A DNA stretch of 64,000 nucleotides. Origin: Caulobacter sp. X. GTDB lineage: Bacteria; Pseudomonadota; Alphaproteobacteria; Caulobacterales; Caulobacteraceae. Positions 34,743 through 43,567 of this stretch are shown in pieces; the first letter of the stretch is position 1, and each line of letters starts with the position of its first letter. The notes under the pieces were generated by a model. That model was given only the letters and a program-made list of their open reading frames with translations, had not been told where the DNA came from and ran no database searches. The stretch covers positions 62,001 through 126,000 of the forward strand of contig NZ_PEGF01000001.1 of NCBI RefSeq assembly GCF_002742635.1. The letters are read 5' to 3'. Position numbers and translations under genes: made by a program.

Positions 34743-34936
34743 GCCTATTTTGGGATGTCCATTTGATCAAACCTGCGTCTATCGTCAGAAAAATTCCAAT
34801 TTAAAACACGACTAATTTGATGGGATTAAGGGCTGTCCGATCCATTTGTGTTCGGAGTGTGGCGTGAGCCATGCCCTGCTTTCTCGGGAGCGGGGCAGGG
34901 GGAGGCTTGCGCGTTGCGTTTATTGGAGGGGCTTAC

Positions 34937-37900
34937 ATGATCACTAATCACCGCAAGCTGGTGCTTGCCACTACCGCGCTATGCGCCGCGAGTTTCGCCG
35001 CGCATGCTTGGGCGCAGACGACGCCGCCGGCCGGGGCGGAGCCCACCGAGATCGAGGCCGTCGTGGTCGTCGGCTCGCAGATCAAGGGCGCGAAGGTCAA
35101 CGCAGCCCTCCCAGTGACGGTGGTGGGCGAGGACCAGATCGGGGCGTCTGGGGCCGTGTCCGGCGACGAACTGTTCCGGTCGATCCCGCAGATGGGCGAC
35201 GTGAACTTCAACGCCCAGTACCTGCCGGGCTCCAGCAACAGCGCGCGGGGCGACGTCGGCTCGGTGAACCTGCGCAACCTGGGCATCGGCAACACCCTGG
35301 TGCTGTTGAACGGCCGCCGCGTGGTGACCCACCCGACCAGCCAGGCCAACGACAACCTCGTGCCAGTGCTGACCTACAACACCAGCGCCATCCCGGTGAC
35401 GGGCCTCAAGCGCATGGAAGTGCTGCGCGACGGCGCGGCGGCCATCTACGGCGCGGACGCCGTGGCCGGCGTGGTCAACACGGTCCTCCGGGACGACATC
35501 GACGGCCTGACCACCTCGGCCCAGTACGGCTTCGCCGAGGGCACGAACCTGAAGGAGTATAACTTCAACGCCTTTGGCGGGAAGAACTTCGCCGACGGCC
35601 GCGGCAACATCAGCGCCTTCGTCTCGTACGACCAGCGTACGCGCATGCGCTCGACCGATCAGGACTACACCGCCTCTCTGGATCGCCGTCCGCTGTTCGC
35701 CAACACGCGCTTCGCGGGCGTCGCCAGCCTTGACAGTCGCAGCACCACGACGCCCTGGGCCTATGTCCAGACGCCGCAGAGCTTCGGAACCGTGCGTCAA
35801 GGGACCACGGCCCTGACCAGCAGCGCCGGCTACTTCCACATCCAGCCGTCGACCTTCGCCGGTTGCCAGCTAAATATCAGCGGCGGCATGTGCATCGACG
35901 ACGGCGCTCTGGCGACCTCGGCCGCCGACCGCGATCTGCGCTTCAACTCGGCCGCCCTGGGCACCACGGTGATCCCGGAGCTGAAGCGGACCAATGTCTT
36001 CTTCACGGGCCACTATGACGTCTCCGAGGACCTGACGGTCTTTGGCGAACTGGGCCTCTACCACGCCAAGACCAGCGCCCTGCAAGCGCCGATCGCCACG
36101 CTGTCCTCGGGCGTGATCAGCATCCCGGCCAGCAACTACTGGAACCCCTTCGGTCCGGTGACCTTCGCCAACGGGACGACTAATCCCAACCGCCTGCCTA
36201 ACCTGAATGTCCCGGCCGCCGGCCTGCCCCTGACCCTGCGCGGCTACACCTTCGCCGATCTGGGCCTGACCCATGTCGACGTCACCAACGACCAGTACCG
36301 GGTGCTCGGCGGCGTTCGCGGCCGGAAGTTCGGCTTCGACTGGGAGTCGGCCCTGGTCTATTCGGAGGCCACCGCCGACGACATCAGCGACAACATCTCC
36401 AACACCAAGCTCTACGCTCAGTTGGCGCTGTCCACGCCCGACGCCTACAACGTCTTCAACGGCTCGGACATCAACAATCCCAGCGGCGCGGACACCACCC
36501 GCAACAGCGAGGCGGCGATCGACGCCATCCGCGTCAAGATCAAGCGCCGCACCAAGAGCACCTTGGCGTCTTGGGACTTCAAGGTCTCCAAGCCCGATCT
36601 CTTCAGTCTGCCGGCTGGCGATGTGGGCGTGGCCTCCGGCGTCGAGGCGCGTCGCGAGACCCAGCTGGATGACCGCGACAAGCGCATCGACGGCACCATC
36701 ACCTTCACCGACCCGATCAGCGGCGCGGTGCTGAGCGACCTGATCAACTCCAGCATGAACCCCGACACCAAGGGTCACCGCTCGGTCGCCTCGACCTATA
36801 TCGAATTCGCCGTTCCTCTGGTCTCGCCAGAAATGTCGATCCCGCTGGTCCATCGCTTGGATCTGCAACTGGCGGGTCGCTACGAGCACTACAGCGACTT
36901 CGGCAACACGGCGAAGCCCAAGATCGCCGGCGCCTGGGACCTAGTCGACGGCGTCCGCATTCGCGGCTCTTGGGCCAAGGGTTTCCGGGCTCCGAACCTG
37001 GAGCAGATCAACGCCACGGTGGTGTCGCGTTCGAACACCCGAACCGACTACGCCTTCTGCGAGGCCGACCTGCGCGCGGGCCGCATCACCTCGTTCGCCG
37101 GCTGCTCGCGCTCGCTCCTGACCACCGCGCGACGGGCGGGTAACCCCGACTTGAATCCGGAAGAGTCCGAAACCCTGTCGTACGGCGTCGTTCTGGAGCC
37201 GAAGTTCATTCCTTCGGAATATGGCCGCCTGACCTTCACCGCCGACTACTGGAAGGTGAAGCAGAAGGGCCTGATCGGGGTCTTCGGCGAGGGCAACGCG
37301 CTGATCCTCGACTACCTGCTGCGTCAGTCCGGTTCGAGCAATCCGAACGTGATCCGCGCCGCGCCGACCACGGACGACATCGCCGCCTTCGCCGGCACCG
37401 GTCTCGCGGCCGCGGGCCAGGTCCTGTACGTCAACGACAAGTACACCAACCTGCAGCCGCAGGACGTCGAAGGGCTGGACCTGGGCCTGATGTACCGTCT
37501 GTCGACGGACAAGTTTGGTGACTTCGACCTGAACGTGAACGCCGCGCACCTGATCAAGTACTACCAGTCGCCGTCCCCGGGCATCGCCGAACTTCTGGCG
37601 GCGCGCAGCGCGGGCAAGATCAACGCCGGCACCACCATCTCCGGCGGCGGCAACCTGCTCCAACAGAACGGCAAGACGGACTGGAAGGTCTCGGCCGCTC
37701 TGACCTGGCGCTACAAGCAACTGACTGTCGGCGGCTTCACTCAGTATATCGGCGAATACAACGACACGGCGCTTATCGACTCCGCCGGCGCCCCCTGGGT
37801 CGTGGAGTCGCAGATCACCGCCAACCTGTATGGCGAGTACGACTTCGCTCAGGCCCAGACCAAACTGCGCCTGGGCGTGCGCAACCTCACCGACAAGGAT

Positions 37901-37987
37901 CCGCCGCTGAGCTCGGCCGGCTACGACGGAACGGTCTATCTGCCGTACGCTCGCTACTGGTACGTCTCGGTCAAGAAGACGTTCTAG
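34937..37987 (+). CDS. Large TonB-dependent receptor
   Basis: A 1016-residue receptor. The signal peptide ends near AHAWA-QTT; a TonB-box-like EAVVVVGSQIKG follows. The plug contains VNLRNLGIGNTLVLLNGRRVVTH and LKRMEVLRDGAAAIYGADAVAGVVN, typical of the large receptors that take up peptides or oligosaccharides. The barrel ends in VKKTF. ATG 34937 has GGAGG 8 nt upstream; the frame is open to 34871. It is followed by a secreted metalloprotease and an amidohydrolase, so uptake of peptide fragments is the likely role. Confidence 0.9.
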   Translation: MITNHRKLVLATTALCAASFAAHAWAQTTPPAGAEPTEIEAVVVVGSQIKGAKVNAALPVTVVGEDQIGASGAVSGDELFRSIPQMGDVNFNAQYLPGSSNSARGDVGSVNLRNLGIGNTLVLLNGRRVVTHPTSQANDNLVPVLTYNTSAIPVTGLKRMEVLRDGAAAIYGADAVAGVVNTVLRDDIDGLTTSAQYGFAEGTNLKEYNFNAFGGKNFADGRGNISAFVSYDQRTRMRSTDQDYTASLDRRPLFANTRFAGVASLDSRSTTTPWAYVQTPQSFGTVRQGTTALTSSAGYFHIQPSTFAGCQLNISGGMCIDDGALATSAADRDLRFNSAALGTTVIPELKRTNVFFTGHYDVSEDLTVFGELGLYHAKTSALQAPIATLSSGVISIPASNYWNPFGPVTFANGTTNPNRLPNLNVPAAGLPLTLRGYTFADLGLTHVDVTNDQYRVLGGVRGRKFGFDWESALVYSEATADDISDNISNTKLYAQLALSTPDAYNVFNGSDINNPSGADTTRNSEAAIDAIRVKIKRRTKSTLASWDFKVSKPDLFSLPAGDVGVASGVEARRETQLDDRDKRIDGTITFTDPISGAVLSDLINSSMNPDTKGHRSVASTYIEFAVPLVSPEMSIPLVHRLDLQLAGRYEHYSDFGNTAKPKIAGAWDLVDGVRIRGSWAKGFRAPNLEQINATVVSRSNTRTDYAFCEADLRAGRITSFAGCSRSLLTTARRAGNPDLNPEESETLSYGVVLEPKFIPSEYGRLTFTADYWKVKQKGLIGVFGEGNALILDYLLRQSGSSNPNVIRAAPTTDDIAAFAGTGLAAAGQVLYVNDKYTNLQPQDVEGLDLGLMYRLSTDKFGDFDLNVNAAHLIKYYQSPSPGIAELLAARSAGKINAGTTISGGGNLLQQNGKTDWKVSAALTWRYKQLTVGGFTQYIGEYNDTALIDSAGAPWVVESQITANLYGEYDFAQAQTKLRLGVRNLTDKDPPLSSAGYDGTVYLPYARYWYVSVKKTF

Positions 37988-38003
37988 GAACAAGGGGCGG
38001 ATC

Positions 38004-40514
38004 GTGAAGTACGAGTTCAGCGCTTACCGGGCGCGCTGGCGGGTTTCGAGCGCGCTGGTCGCGCTCGCGCTCGCCGCCGCGCCGGCCACCTTCGCTCAGA
38101 CCGCTGGCGCCTCGGCGCCGGCGGTCGCCTCCCCAGCGGCCCTGTTGCCGGTGAAGACCGACGCGGCCAAGAACGCCGTGATCGTGACGTTGCCGCCTCC
38201 GGCCGCCGATGGGGTGTCGGGACGGTTCCTCTACCAGCCCAGCCTCAGCGGCGGCCTGGGATCGACGCCCGTGGGCCTGGATCGCGCCGCCACCGGCGAG
38301 ACCCAGGTGTTGATCTTCCGGCGCGTCGGCAAAAAGGTGCTGATCGCCTTCGAAAACTACGGCTTCCGCGCCGTCGGCGGCACGCCGGAGGAAGCCCGCA
38401 CCGTCCAGGACAGCTTTCCCGCCTCGGTGGTCTGGTCGGGCGATGTGATCGCTGACACGCCCGACGGCGGTGTGACAGTTGATATCGCCTCGTTCCTGCT
38501 GCGCGACGCCTTCGACATCACCGGCGGGCTCAAGCGCGGCAAGCAGGGCGCCTACAAGCTGGCCTCGTCGCTCAGCTATGTCGACCTGCCGCTTACGGGC
38601 GTCTTCCCCGACAATCTCGAGTTCGAGACGCGGCAGACCTTCACCGCCGACGAGCCGGGGGGCGAGGTGAACGGCATCGTTCCCGACGGTCGCGCCGTGA
38701 CCTTTGGCGTCCACCACAGCTTCATCCGTCTGCCGGCCCCGGGCTTTATCCCGCGCGCCTACGATCCGCGCACGGGCACCTCCGCCCAGGTGCTGTTCGC
38801 CGATTACGCCGCGCCGCTAGACCAGCCGATCGTCCAGCGCCTGGCGCGCCGGTTCCGGCTCGAGAAGACCGACCCGGCCGCGGCCCGCTCGCCGGTCAAG
38901 AAGCCTATCGTCTATTACGTCGATCGCGGCGCGCCTGAACCCATCCGCTCGGCCCTGATCGAAGGCGGCCGCTGGTGGGCGAAGGCCTTCGAGGAGGCCG
39001 GCTATATCGACGCCTTCCGGGTGGAGTTGCTGCCCGAGGGCGTCGACCCGATGGACGCGCGCTATAACGTGGTCAACTGGATCCACCGCCAGACCCGGGG
39101 CTGGTCGACCGGAACCACGGTGGTCGACCCGCGCACGGGCGAGATCGTCCGCGGCGTCGTCCAGCTGGGTTCGCTGCGCGTGCGCCAGGATCGGCTGATC
39201 TTCGAAGGTCTCGTTGGCGCGGACAAGACGGGCAAGGGCGGTCCCGACGATCCGCTCACGGTGTCGCTGGCGCGTATCCGCCAGCTTTCGGTGCACGAGA
39301 TCGGCCACACCCTGGGTCTGGCCCACAACTTCGCGGGCAGCACCTATGGCCGTGCGTCGGTCATGGACTATCCCGCCCCGCAGGTGAAGATCCAGGGCGA
39401 CCACCTGGACCTTTCCGACGCCTACGCCAAGGGCGTGGGGGCCTGGGATCGTTTCGCGATCAACTGGCTCTACTCGCAGGGCGCGCCGGGTTCGAACGAG
39501 GCCGCGCGCCTGGACCGCTTGGCGCGCGAGGCTCAGGCCAAGGGGCTCCGCTACGTCACCGACGGCGACTCGCGCAGCGGTTCGGCGGGGCAGCCCTATG
39601 GCGCGCTATGGGACAACGGTCCCGACGCGGTCGCGGAGCTGGATCATGTGCTGGCCGTGCGCAGGATCGCGCTCAGCCGGTTCGGTCTGGCCAACCTGCC
39701 TAAGGGCGCGCCGGCGGCGGACTTGAAGCGCGTCCTAGCGCCGATCTACCTCTTCCATCGCTACCAGGTCGAAGCCGCCGTGAAGCTGATCGGCGGCGTC
39801 GACTACGCCTACGCCGTGCGCGGCGATGGTCACGAGAGCGCGTCGATCCCGGCGGCCGCCACCCAACGCAAGGCGCTGGACGCCCTGCTGCGGACCACGG
39901 ATGCGGCCACTTTGGATCTGCCCGATCCCCTGTTGAACTTGCTGTCGTCCGGTCAGTCGGGCGTGCGGGACAAGGCCTACGAGATCGAAATCTTCCCGAC
40001 CTCGGGCCCGGCGATCTTCGACCTGCCGACCGCCGCCGAGATGGCGGCCGACCAGACCGTGTCGCTGCTGCTCAATCCGCAACGGCTGAACCGGGTGGTC
40101 GAGCAGAATCGCCGCGACCCGGCTCAGCTGGGCGTTGCCGAGTTGGCTGAGCGCCTGCTGGCGTCCGTGGCGCCAAGCGATGCTCAGGGGCGGTTGGGCG
40201 ACCTGCGTCGTCGCATCCGCGCGCGCGTCGTCAGCGACCTGATCGAAGCACAGGGCGACAAGTCGCTCTCGCCGACGGCGGCTGCCCAGATCGACGCGGC
40301 GCTGCGGACCTTCGGCAAGAGCCTGGCCGTCTACCAGGGGGGCGGGGCCGAGGGCGATCAGGCCGCCATGCTGTCGCGGGCCCTGCTCAGTGACGACCCC
40401 GGCGCCAGGCAGGCCCTGGCCGCGCCTCGCTCCGGCGCGGTTGAGGCTCTGCCGCCCGGCATGCCGATTGGCGGCGAAGACTGCTGGTTCTGCGCTCCGA
40501 GCGCGGATTTGTAA
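38004..40514 (+). CDS. Secreted zinc metalloprotease (metzincin-like)
   Basis: An 836-residue protein with a signal peptide (ALALAAAPATFA-QTA). The zinc site HEIGHTLGLAH at residues 431-441 fits HExxHxxGxxH, followed by a Met-turn candidate in SVMDYP. Similar architecture is annotated as DUF5117-type zinc-dependent metalloprotease in Bacteroidota and Proteobacteria. The start is GTG 38004, 16 bp after the TBDR stop, with AAGGGGCGG before it. It probably cleaves proteins or peptides in the periplasm or outside the cell to feed the receptor. TAATG overlap with the next gene. Confidence 0.85.
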   Translation: MKYEFSAYRARWRVSSALVALALAAAPATFAQTAGASAPAVASPAALLPVKTDAAKNAVIVTLPPPAADGVSGRFLYQPSLSGGLGSTPVGLDRAATGETQVLIFRRVGKKVLIAFENYGFRAVGGTPEEARTVQDSFPASVVWSGDVIADTPDGGVTVDIASFLLRDAFDITGGLKRGKQGAYKLASSLSYVDLPLTGVFPDNLEFETRQTFTADEPGGEVNGIVPDGRAVTFGVHHSFIRLPAPGFIPRAYDPRTGTSAQVLFADYAAPLDQPIVQRLARRFRLEKTDPAAARSPVKKPIVYYVDRGAPEPIRSALIEGGRWWAKAFEEAGYIDAFRVELLPEGVDPMDARYNVVNWIHRQTRGWSTGTTVVDPRTGEIVRGVVQLGSLRVRQDRLIFEGLVGADKTGKGGPDDPLTVSLARIRQLSVHEIGHTLGLAHNFAGSTYGRASVMDYPAPQVKIQGDHLDLSDAYAKGVGAWDRFAINWLYSQGAPGSNEAARLDRLAREAQAKGLRYVTDGDSRSGSAGQPYGALWDNGPDAVAELDHVLAVRRIALSRFGLANLPKGAPAADLKRVLAPIYLFHRYQVEAAVKLIGGVDYAYAVRGDGHESASIPAAATQRKALDALLRTTDAATLDLPDPLLNLLSSGQSGVRDKAYEIEIFPTSGPAIFDLPTAAEMAADQTVSLLLNPQRLNRVVEQNRRDPAQLGVAELAERLLASVAPSDAQGRLGDLRRRIRARVVSDLIEAQGDKSLSPTAAAQIDAALRTFGKSLAVYQGGGAEGDQAAMLSRALLSDDPGARQALAAPRSGAVEALPPGMPIGGEDCWFCAPSADL

Positions 40515-42340
40515 TGCGTACTCCAGAAAGAAAGCGTCTCATGACTGTTCTCCCCCTCGGGCTCTCCAAGGCCAGCTTCCGAGGCGCGCTGATCGCCGCC
40601 AGCGTCCTGCTGCCCCTGACCGCCCACGCCGCTGCGCCCGCCGTCGCGATCATCAACGCCCAGATTTTCGACGGCACGGGCGCGGCGCCCTACAAGGGTG
40701 TTCTGGTGGCGCAGGACGGCCGCATCGTAGATGTCGGTCCCAAGGCGAAGCCGCCAAAGGGCGCACAGGTGATCGACGCCAAGGGCGAGGCGGTGGTGCC
40801 GGGCTTCTTCGACGTTCATACGCACTGGACCCCGGCCGGCTCGCCGGCCATCACGCCCAAGATCGCCGACGCCTATGTGGCCTCGGGCGTGACCACGGTG
40901 AACGACTTCCACCAGCAGCCGGAATCCTTCGCGCCGCGCCGCCAGTGGCTATCGACCCTGACCGCGCCGCACGTCAACTTCGTGGCTCGCGTCAGCACGC
41001 CGGGCGGCCACGGCGCGGACTGGGCCGACGAGGCCACCACCCGCTGGGTCAACACGCCCGAAGCGGCCAAGGCCGCCATCGAGGGTCTGGCCCCTTACAA
41101 GCCAGACGCCATCAAGGCCTTCACTGACGGCTGGCGTTACGGCTCGGCTCCGGACAACACCAGCATGGACGGCTGGACGTTGAAGGCCCTGACGGACGCG
41201 GCCCACAAGCTGAACCTCAAGGTCCTGTCGCACACCGTCACCGTGGAGCGCGGCGCGGTCGCGGCCGACAGCGGCGTCGACATCATCGCCCACAGCTTGC
41301 AGGACGAGCCAATTGATGCCGATACGGTCGCCAAGCTGAAGGCCAACGGCACCTACTACGCGCCGACCCTGGCGGTGTACGAACCCGTCAAGCCGGGCCA
41401 GAAGCCGCCGGCCGACGCCGACAGCCCCCGCGCCAAGCAAGCGGCCCGCAAGTTCGGCTACGCCCTGGCCAACGTGAAGACGCTAAAGGACGCCGGCGTG
41501 CCGATCGCGCTTGGCACCGACGCCGGCATGCCCGGCACGGCGCATGGCGTCTCGACCCTGCGCGAGATGGAGTTGCTGGTCCAGGCCGGGCTGACTCCCT
41601 CGGAGGCCCTGATCGCCGGCACGGCCACCAGCGCCCGCGCCATGAACCTGCTGGCCGACCGGGGCACCCTGGAAAAGGGCAAGCGCGCGGACTTCGTGCT
41701 GATCGCCGGCCAGCCGTGGACGACCATTACCGACGTCCGCAAGGTCGAGCGTGTCTTCATCGACGGCAAGGCGGTCTTCGGGCTTGGCGCGATCCGCTCG
41801 CCCGCCAACGACAAGCCCACCATGCCGGTGCTGAAGGCCAAGGGGCCTTTGGTCGACGACTTCGAGCGCGCCGACGGCCGCACCAGCCTCGACACGCTAA
41901 GGCTCAGCGACTTCGATGGCGGTCGCGACCGCAGCGTCGAGGTTCTCCAGACTATCGATCGCGGGGACGGCGACCACGTGCTGAGCGTGGCGGCCAAGAT
42001 GGCCGAGAAGCCCGAACCAGACGCCGGGGTCCTGCTGCCGCTGAGCCGCGGCTCGGTCGAGCCGGTCGACGCCTCGGCGTTCAAGGGCGTGACTTTCGAG
42101 CTGCGCGGCGACGGCGGGCCCTATGTCGTGGTCATCAACAGCGTCTCGGGCTCGTGGGCGGCTACGGTGTCGGCCGACAAGACCTGGACGAAGGTCGCCG
42201 TGCCCTTCACCGAGTTCAAACGCTCGGGGCGAGGCGAGGGGGCATGGACCGGAACCGATCTGCTGGAGGTGGGCGTGTCAGGTTCGCGTCCGGCTGGCCG
42301 CAAGCTGTGGTTCGAGCTCGACGACGTGACGTTCTATTGA
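40514..42340 (+). CDS. Secreted amidohydrolase with C-terminal CIA30-like domain
   Basis: A 608-residue metal-dependent amidohydrolase. After a signal region (LIAASVLLPLTAHA-AAP), the TIM-barrel ligands are FDVHTHW, LSHT, IIAHSLQDE and LGTDAGMPG, as in imidazolonepropionase- and prolidase-like members. From about residue 445 a beta-rich domain begins (VDDFERADGR to ELDDVTFY), resembling the CIA30/NADH-intermediate fold. ATG 40514 overlaps the protease stop (TAATG); ATG 40541 would give a shorter signal peptide. Likely a periplasmic dipeptidase or related hydrolase acting after the metalloprotease. Confidence 0.82.
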   Translation: MRTPERKRLMTVLPLGLSKASFRGALIAASVLLPLTAHAAAPAVAIINAQIFDGTGAAPYKGVLVAQDGRIVDVGPKAKPPKGAQVIDAKGEAVVPGFFDVHTHWTPAGSPAITPKIADAYVASGVTTVNDFHQQPESFAPRRQWLSTLTAPHVNFVARVSTPGGHGADWADEATTRWVNTPEAAKAAIEGLAPYKPDAIKAFTDGWRYGSAPDNTSMDGWTLKALTDAAHKLNLKVLSHTVTVERGAVAADSGVDIIAHSLQDEPIDADTVAKLKANGTYYAPTLAVYEPVKPGQKPPADADSPRAKQAARKFGYALANVKTLKDAGVPIALGTDAGMPGTAHGVSTLREMELLVQAGLTPSEALIAGTATSARAMNLLADRGTLEKGKRADFVLIAGQPWTTITDVRKVERVFIDGKAVFGLGAIRSPANDKPTMPVLKAKGPLVDDFERADGRTSLDTLRLSDFDGGRDRSVEVLQTIDRGDGDHVLSVAAKMAEKPEPDAGVLLPLSRGSVEPVDASAFKGVTFELRGDGGPYVVVINSVSGSWAATVSADKTWTKVAVPFTEFKRSGRGEGAWTGTDLLEVGVSGSRPAGRKLWFELDDVTFY

Positions 42341-42629
42341 GTCCCCGCACTTCGCCGCCAGGCCCTGGAGCGACTTAACCGCGTCGCGGATTAGGCCCAC
42401 TTGGCGCAATTCTTGTGGGGACGCCGGACGCCGCGCCTGAGGCGTGGCGTCCGCAATGCGTCTCGCGGCATGATTTTATGATCTCGGTGTATTTGCGGCG
42501 GACGGTTCAAGTCTTGGCGCGCCCTGATTGCGCCCGCCGAACGCAACGCCTAAATGTTGCGAGGCGGGACTCAGGGGCATGTGTTGTGCGCTTAGTATTT
42601 GGGAAGGGGCTTGACGAGGATTTCGGGCG

Positions 42630-43523
42630 ATGACGACGCCGGCCTCGAGTACGGACAGAGACGTCGAAAGGCTTTGTCTGGCGCTCTCGGCTGAACTGAT
42701 CGCTAGCGGCTTCCTCAGGGGGACCTTTCGCTCGGCGCTCGACACGATTCTAGCGCTGGCGATCGCCCAAGCGAACCTGGCGCCGATGGCTCGCAACCTG
42801 GCGTTCCAGAAGACTTATGCGGGCTTGAGCAGTTCACCGCCCGACGAACTGCGCAGGCCGGTAAGGTCGCGGTCGATCGCCATATCGCTTGGGATTCCGC
42901 AGGAAACCGCGCGCCGGCGCGTGGCGCTGATGGTCGAGTCCGGGTTTCTGGTCCAGACGAACGCCGGGGTCTTCATGCCCAAGAGCGTCACCGAGACCCC
43001 GGTCTACATCGAAACCGCCAAGGCGACCTGGCGCGCGCTCGGCGATCTTTATATCGCCCTCAGGCGCTCGGGCGCGCTGGGCCCGCCAGCTGGCGGGCTT
43101 GGTGATGGAGAGCCGCCCCATCGATACATGATGAGGCTCTGGGGGGATCATTTCCTGCGGTTGATCGAGACGCTTCTGTCGATGGTCCAGGAGCCGCTCG
43201 GCATCGTTCTGCTGTTTACGATTCTGCGCGCGAGCCAGGCGACAGAGTCCGGCGCTGGGCGACCCGTCTCCGCCTTGTCCCTGTCGCGATCGCTGGGCAT
43301 GCCGTTCGAAACCGTAAGGCGCAATGCTTTGCGGCTGGCGGAGAACGGTCTGTGTCAGAAGGCGTCTCGCGGCTACCTGATCACCGCCGAACTGCTCGAC
43401 ACGCCCATCTGGCGGCAGTTCGCCGAGCGTCATCGTCTGATCCTGATGCGCTTTTTCTCTATTATGGGTGAGAGGGATCTGCTGGGCTGGTGGGAAGCCG
43501 ACTACCAGGCCGAGAGTCGATAG
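42630..43523 (+). CDS. Putative regulator with two winged-helix domains
   Basis: A 297-residue protein I do not recognise by name. Two similar DNA-binding segments are visible: RSRSIAISLGIPQETARRRVALMVESGFLVQ (about residues 83-113) and SALSLSRSLGMPFETVRRNALRLAENGLCQ (about 215-245). The pair looks like an internal duplication. No signal peptide or membrane helix is present, so it is a cytoplasmic DNA-binding protein. It is convergent with the TBDR at 43568 and may regulate it or the upstream peptide operon. Confidence 0.6.
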   Translation: MTTPASSTDRDVERLCLALSAELIASGFLRGTFRSALDTILALAIAQANLAPMARNLAFQKTYAGLSSSPPDELRRPVRSRSIAISLGIPQETARRRVALMVESGFLVQTNAGVFMPKSVTETPVYIETAKATWRALGDLYIALRRSGALGPPAGGLGDGEPPHRYMMRLWGDHFLRLIETLLSMVQEPLGIVLLFTILRASQATESGAGRPVSALSLSRSLGMPFETVRRNALRLAENGLCQKASRGYLITAELLDTPIWRQFAERHRLILMRFFSIMGERDLLGWWEADYQAESR

Positions 43524-43555
43524 CCTTGCCCGAAACGGCGAGCGCTCGGGCAAGG
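43524..43555. terminator. Bidirectional hairpin between regulator and TBDR
   Basis: CCTTGCCCGA and TCGGGCAAGG form a perfect 10-bp stem with a 12-nt loop in the 44-bp gap between two convergent genes. It is well placed to end both transcripts. Confidence 0.7.
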
Positions 43556-43567
43556 CGTTGAGGTTGA

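Larger units (their letters stand above)
34414..34936. other. Long intergenic region with an AT-rich part
   Basis: 523 bp between the MFS gene and the next TBDR. The first part holds a small hairpin CCGAGC-N7-GCTCGG (34446-34464), a possible terminator, and a short open frame (34481-34624). From about 34630 to 34870 the base composition turns clearly AT-rich, with T-runs and a 7-bp palindrome GCCTTTG-N7-CAAAGGC (34722-34742). The AT-rich part probably holds the promoter of the TBDR operon. A 64-codon frame at 34621-34815 has no coding character. Confidence 0.5.

Noticed and set aside
34621..34815. 64-codon frame in the AT-rich block
   Set aside because: No ribosome-binding site and codon use unlike the neighbours; it reads as noise through a promoter region.
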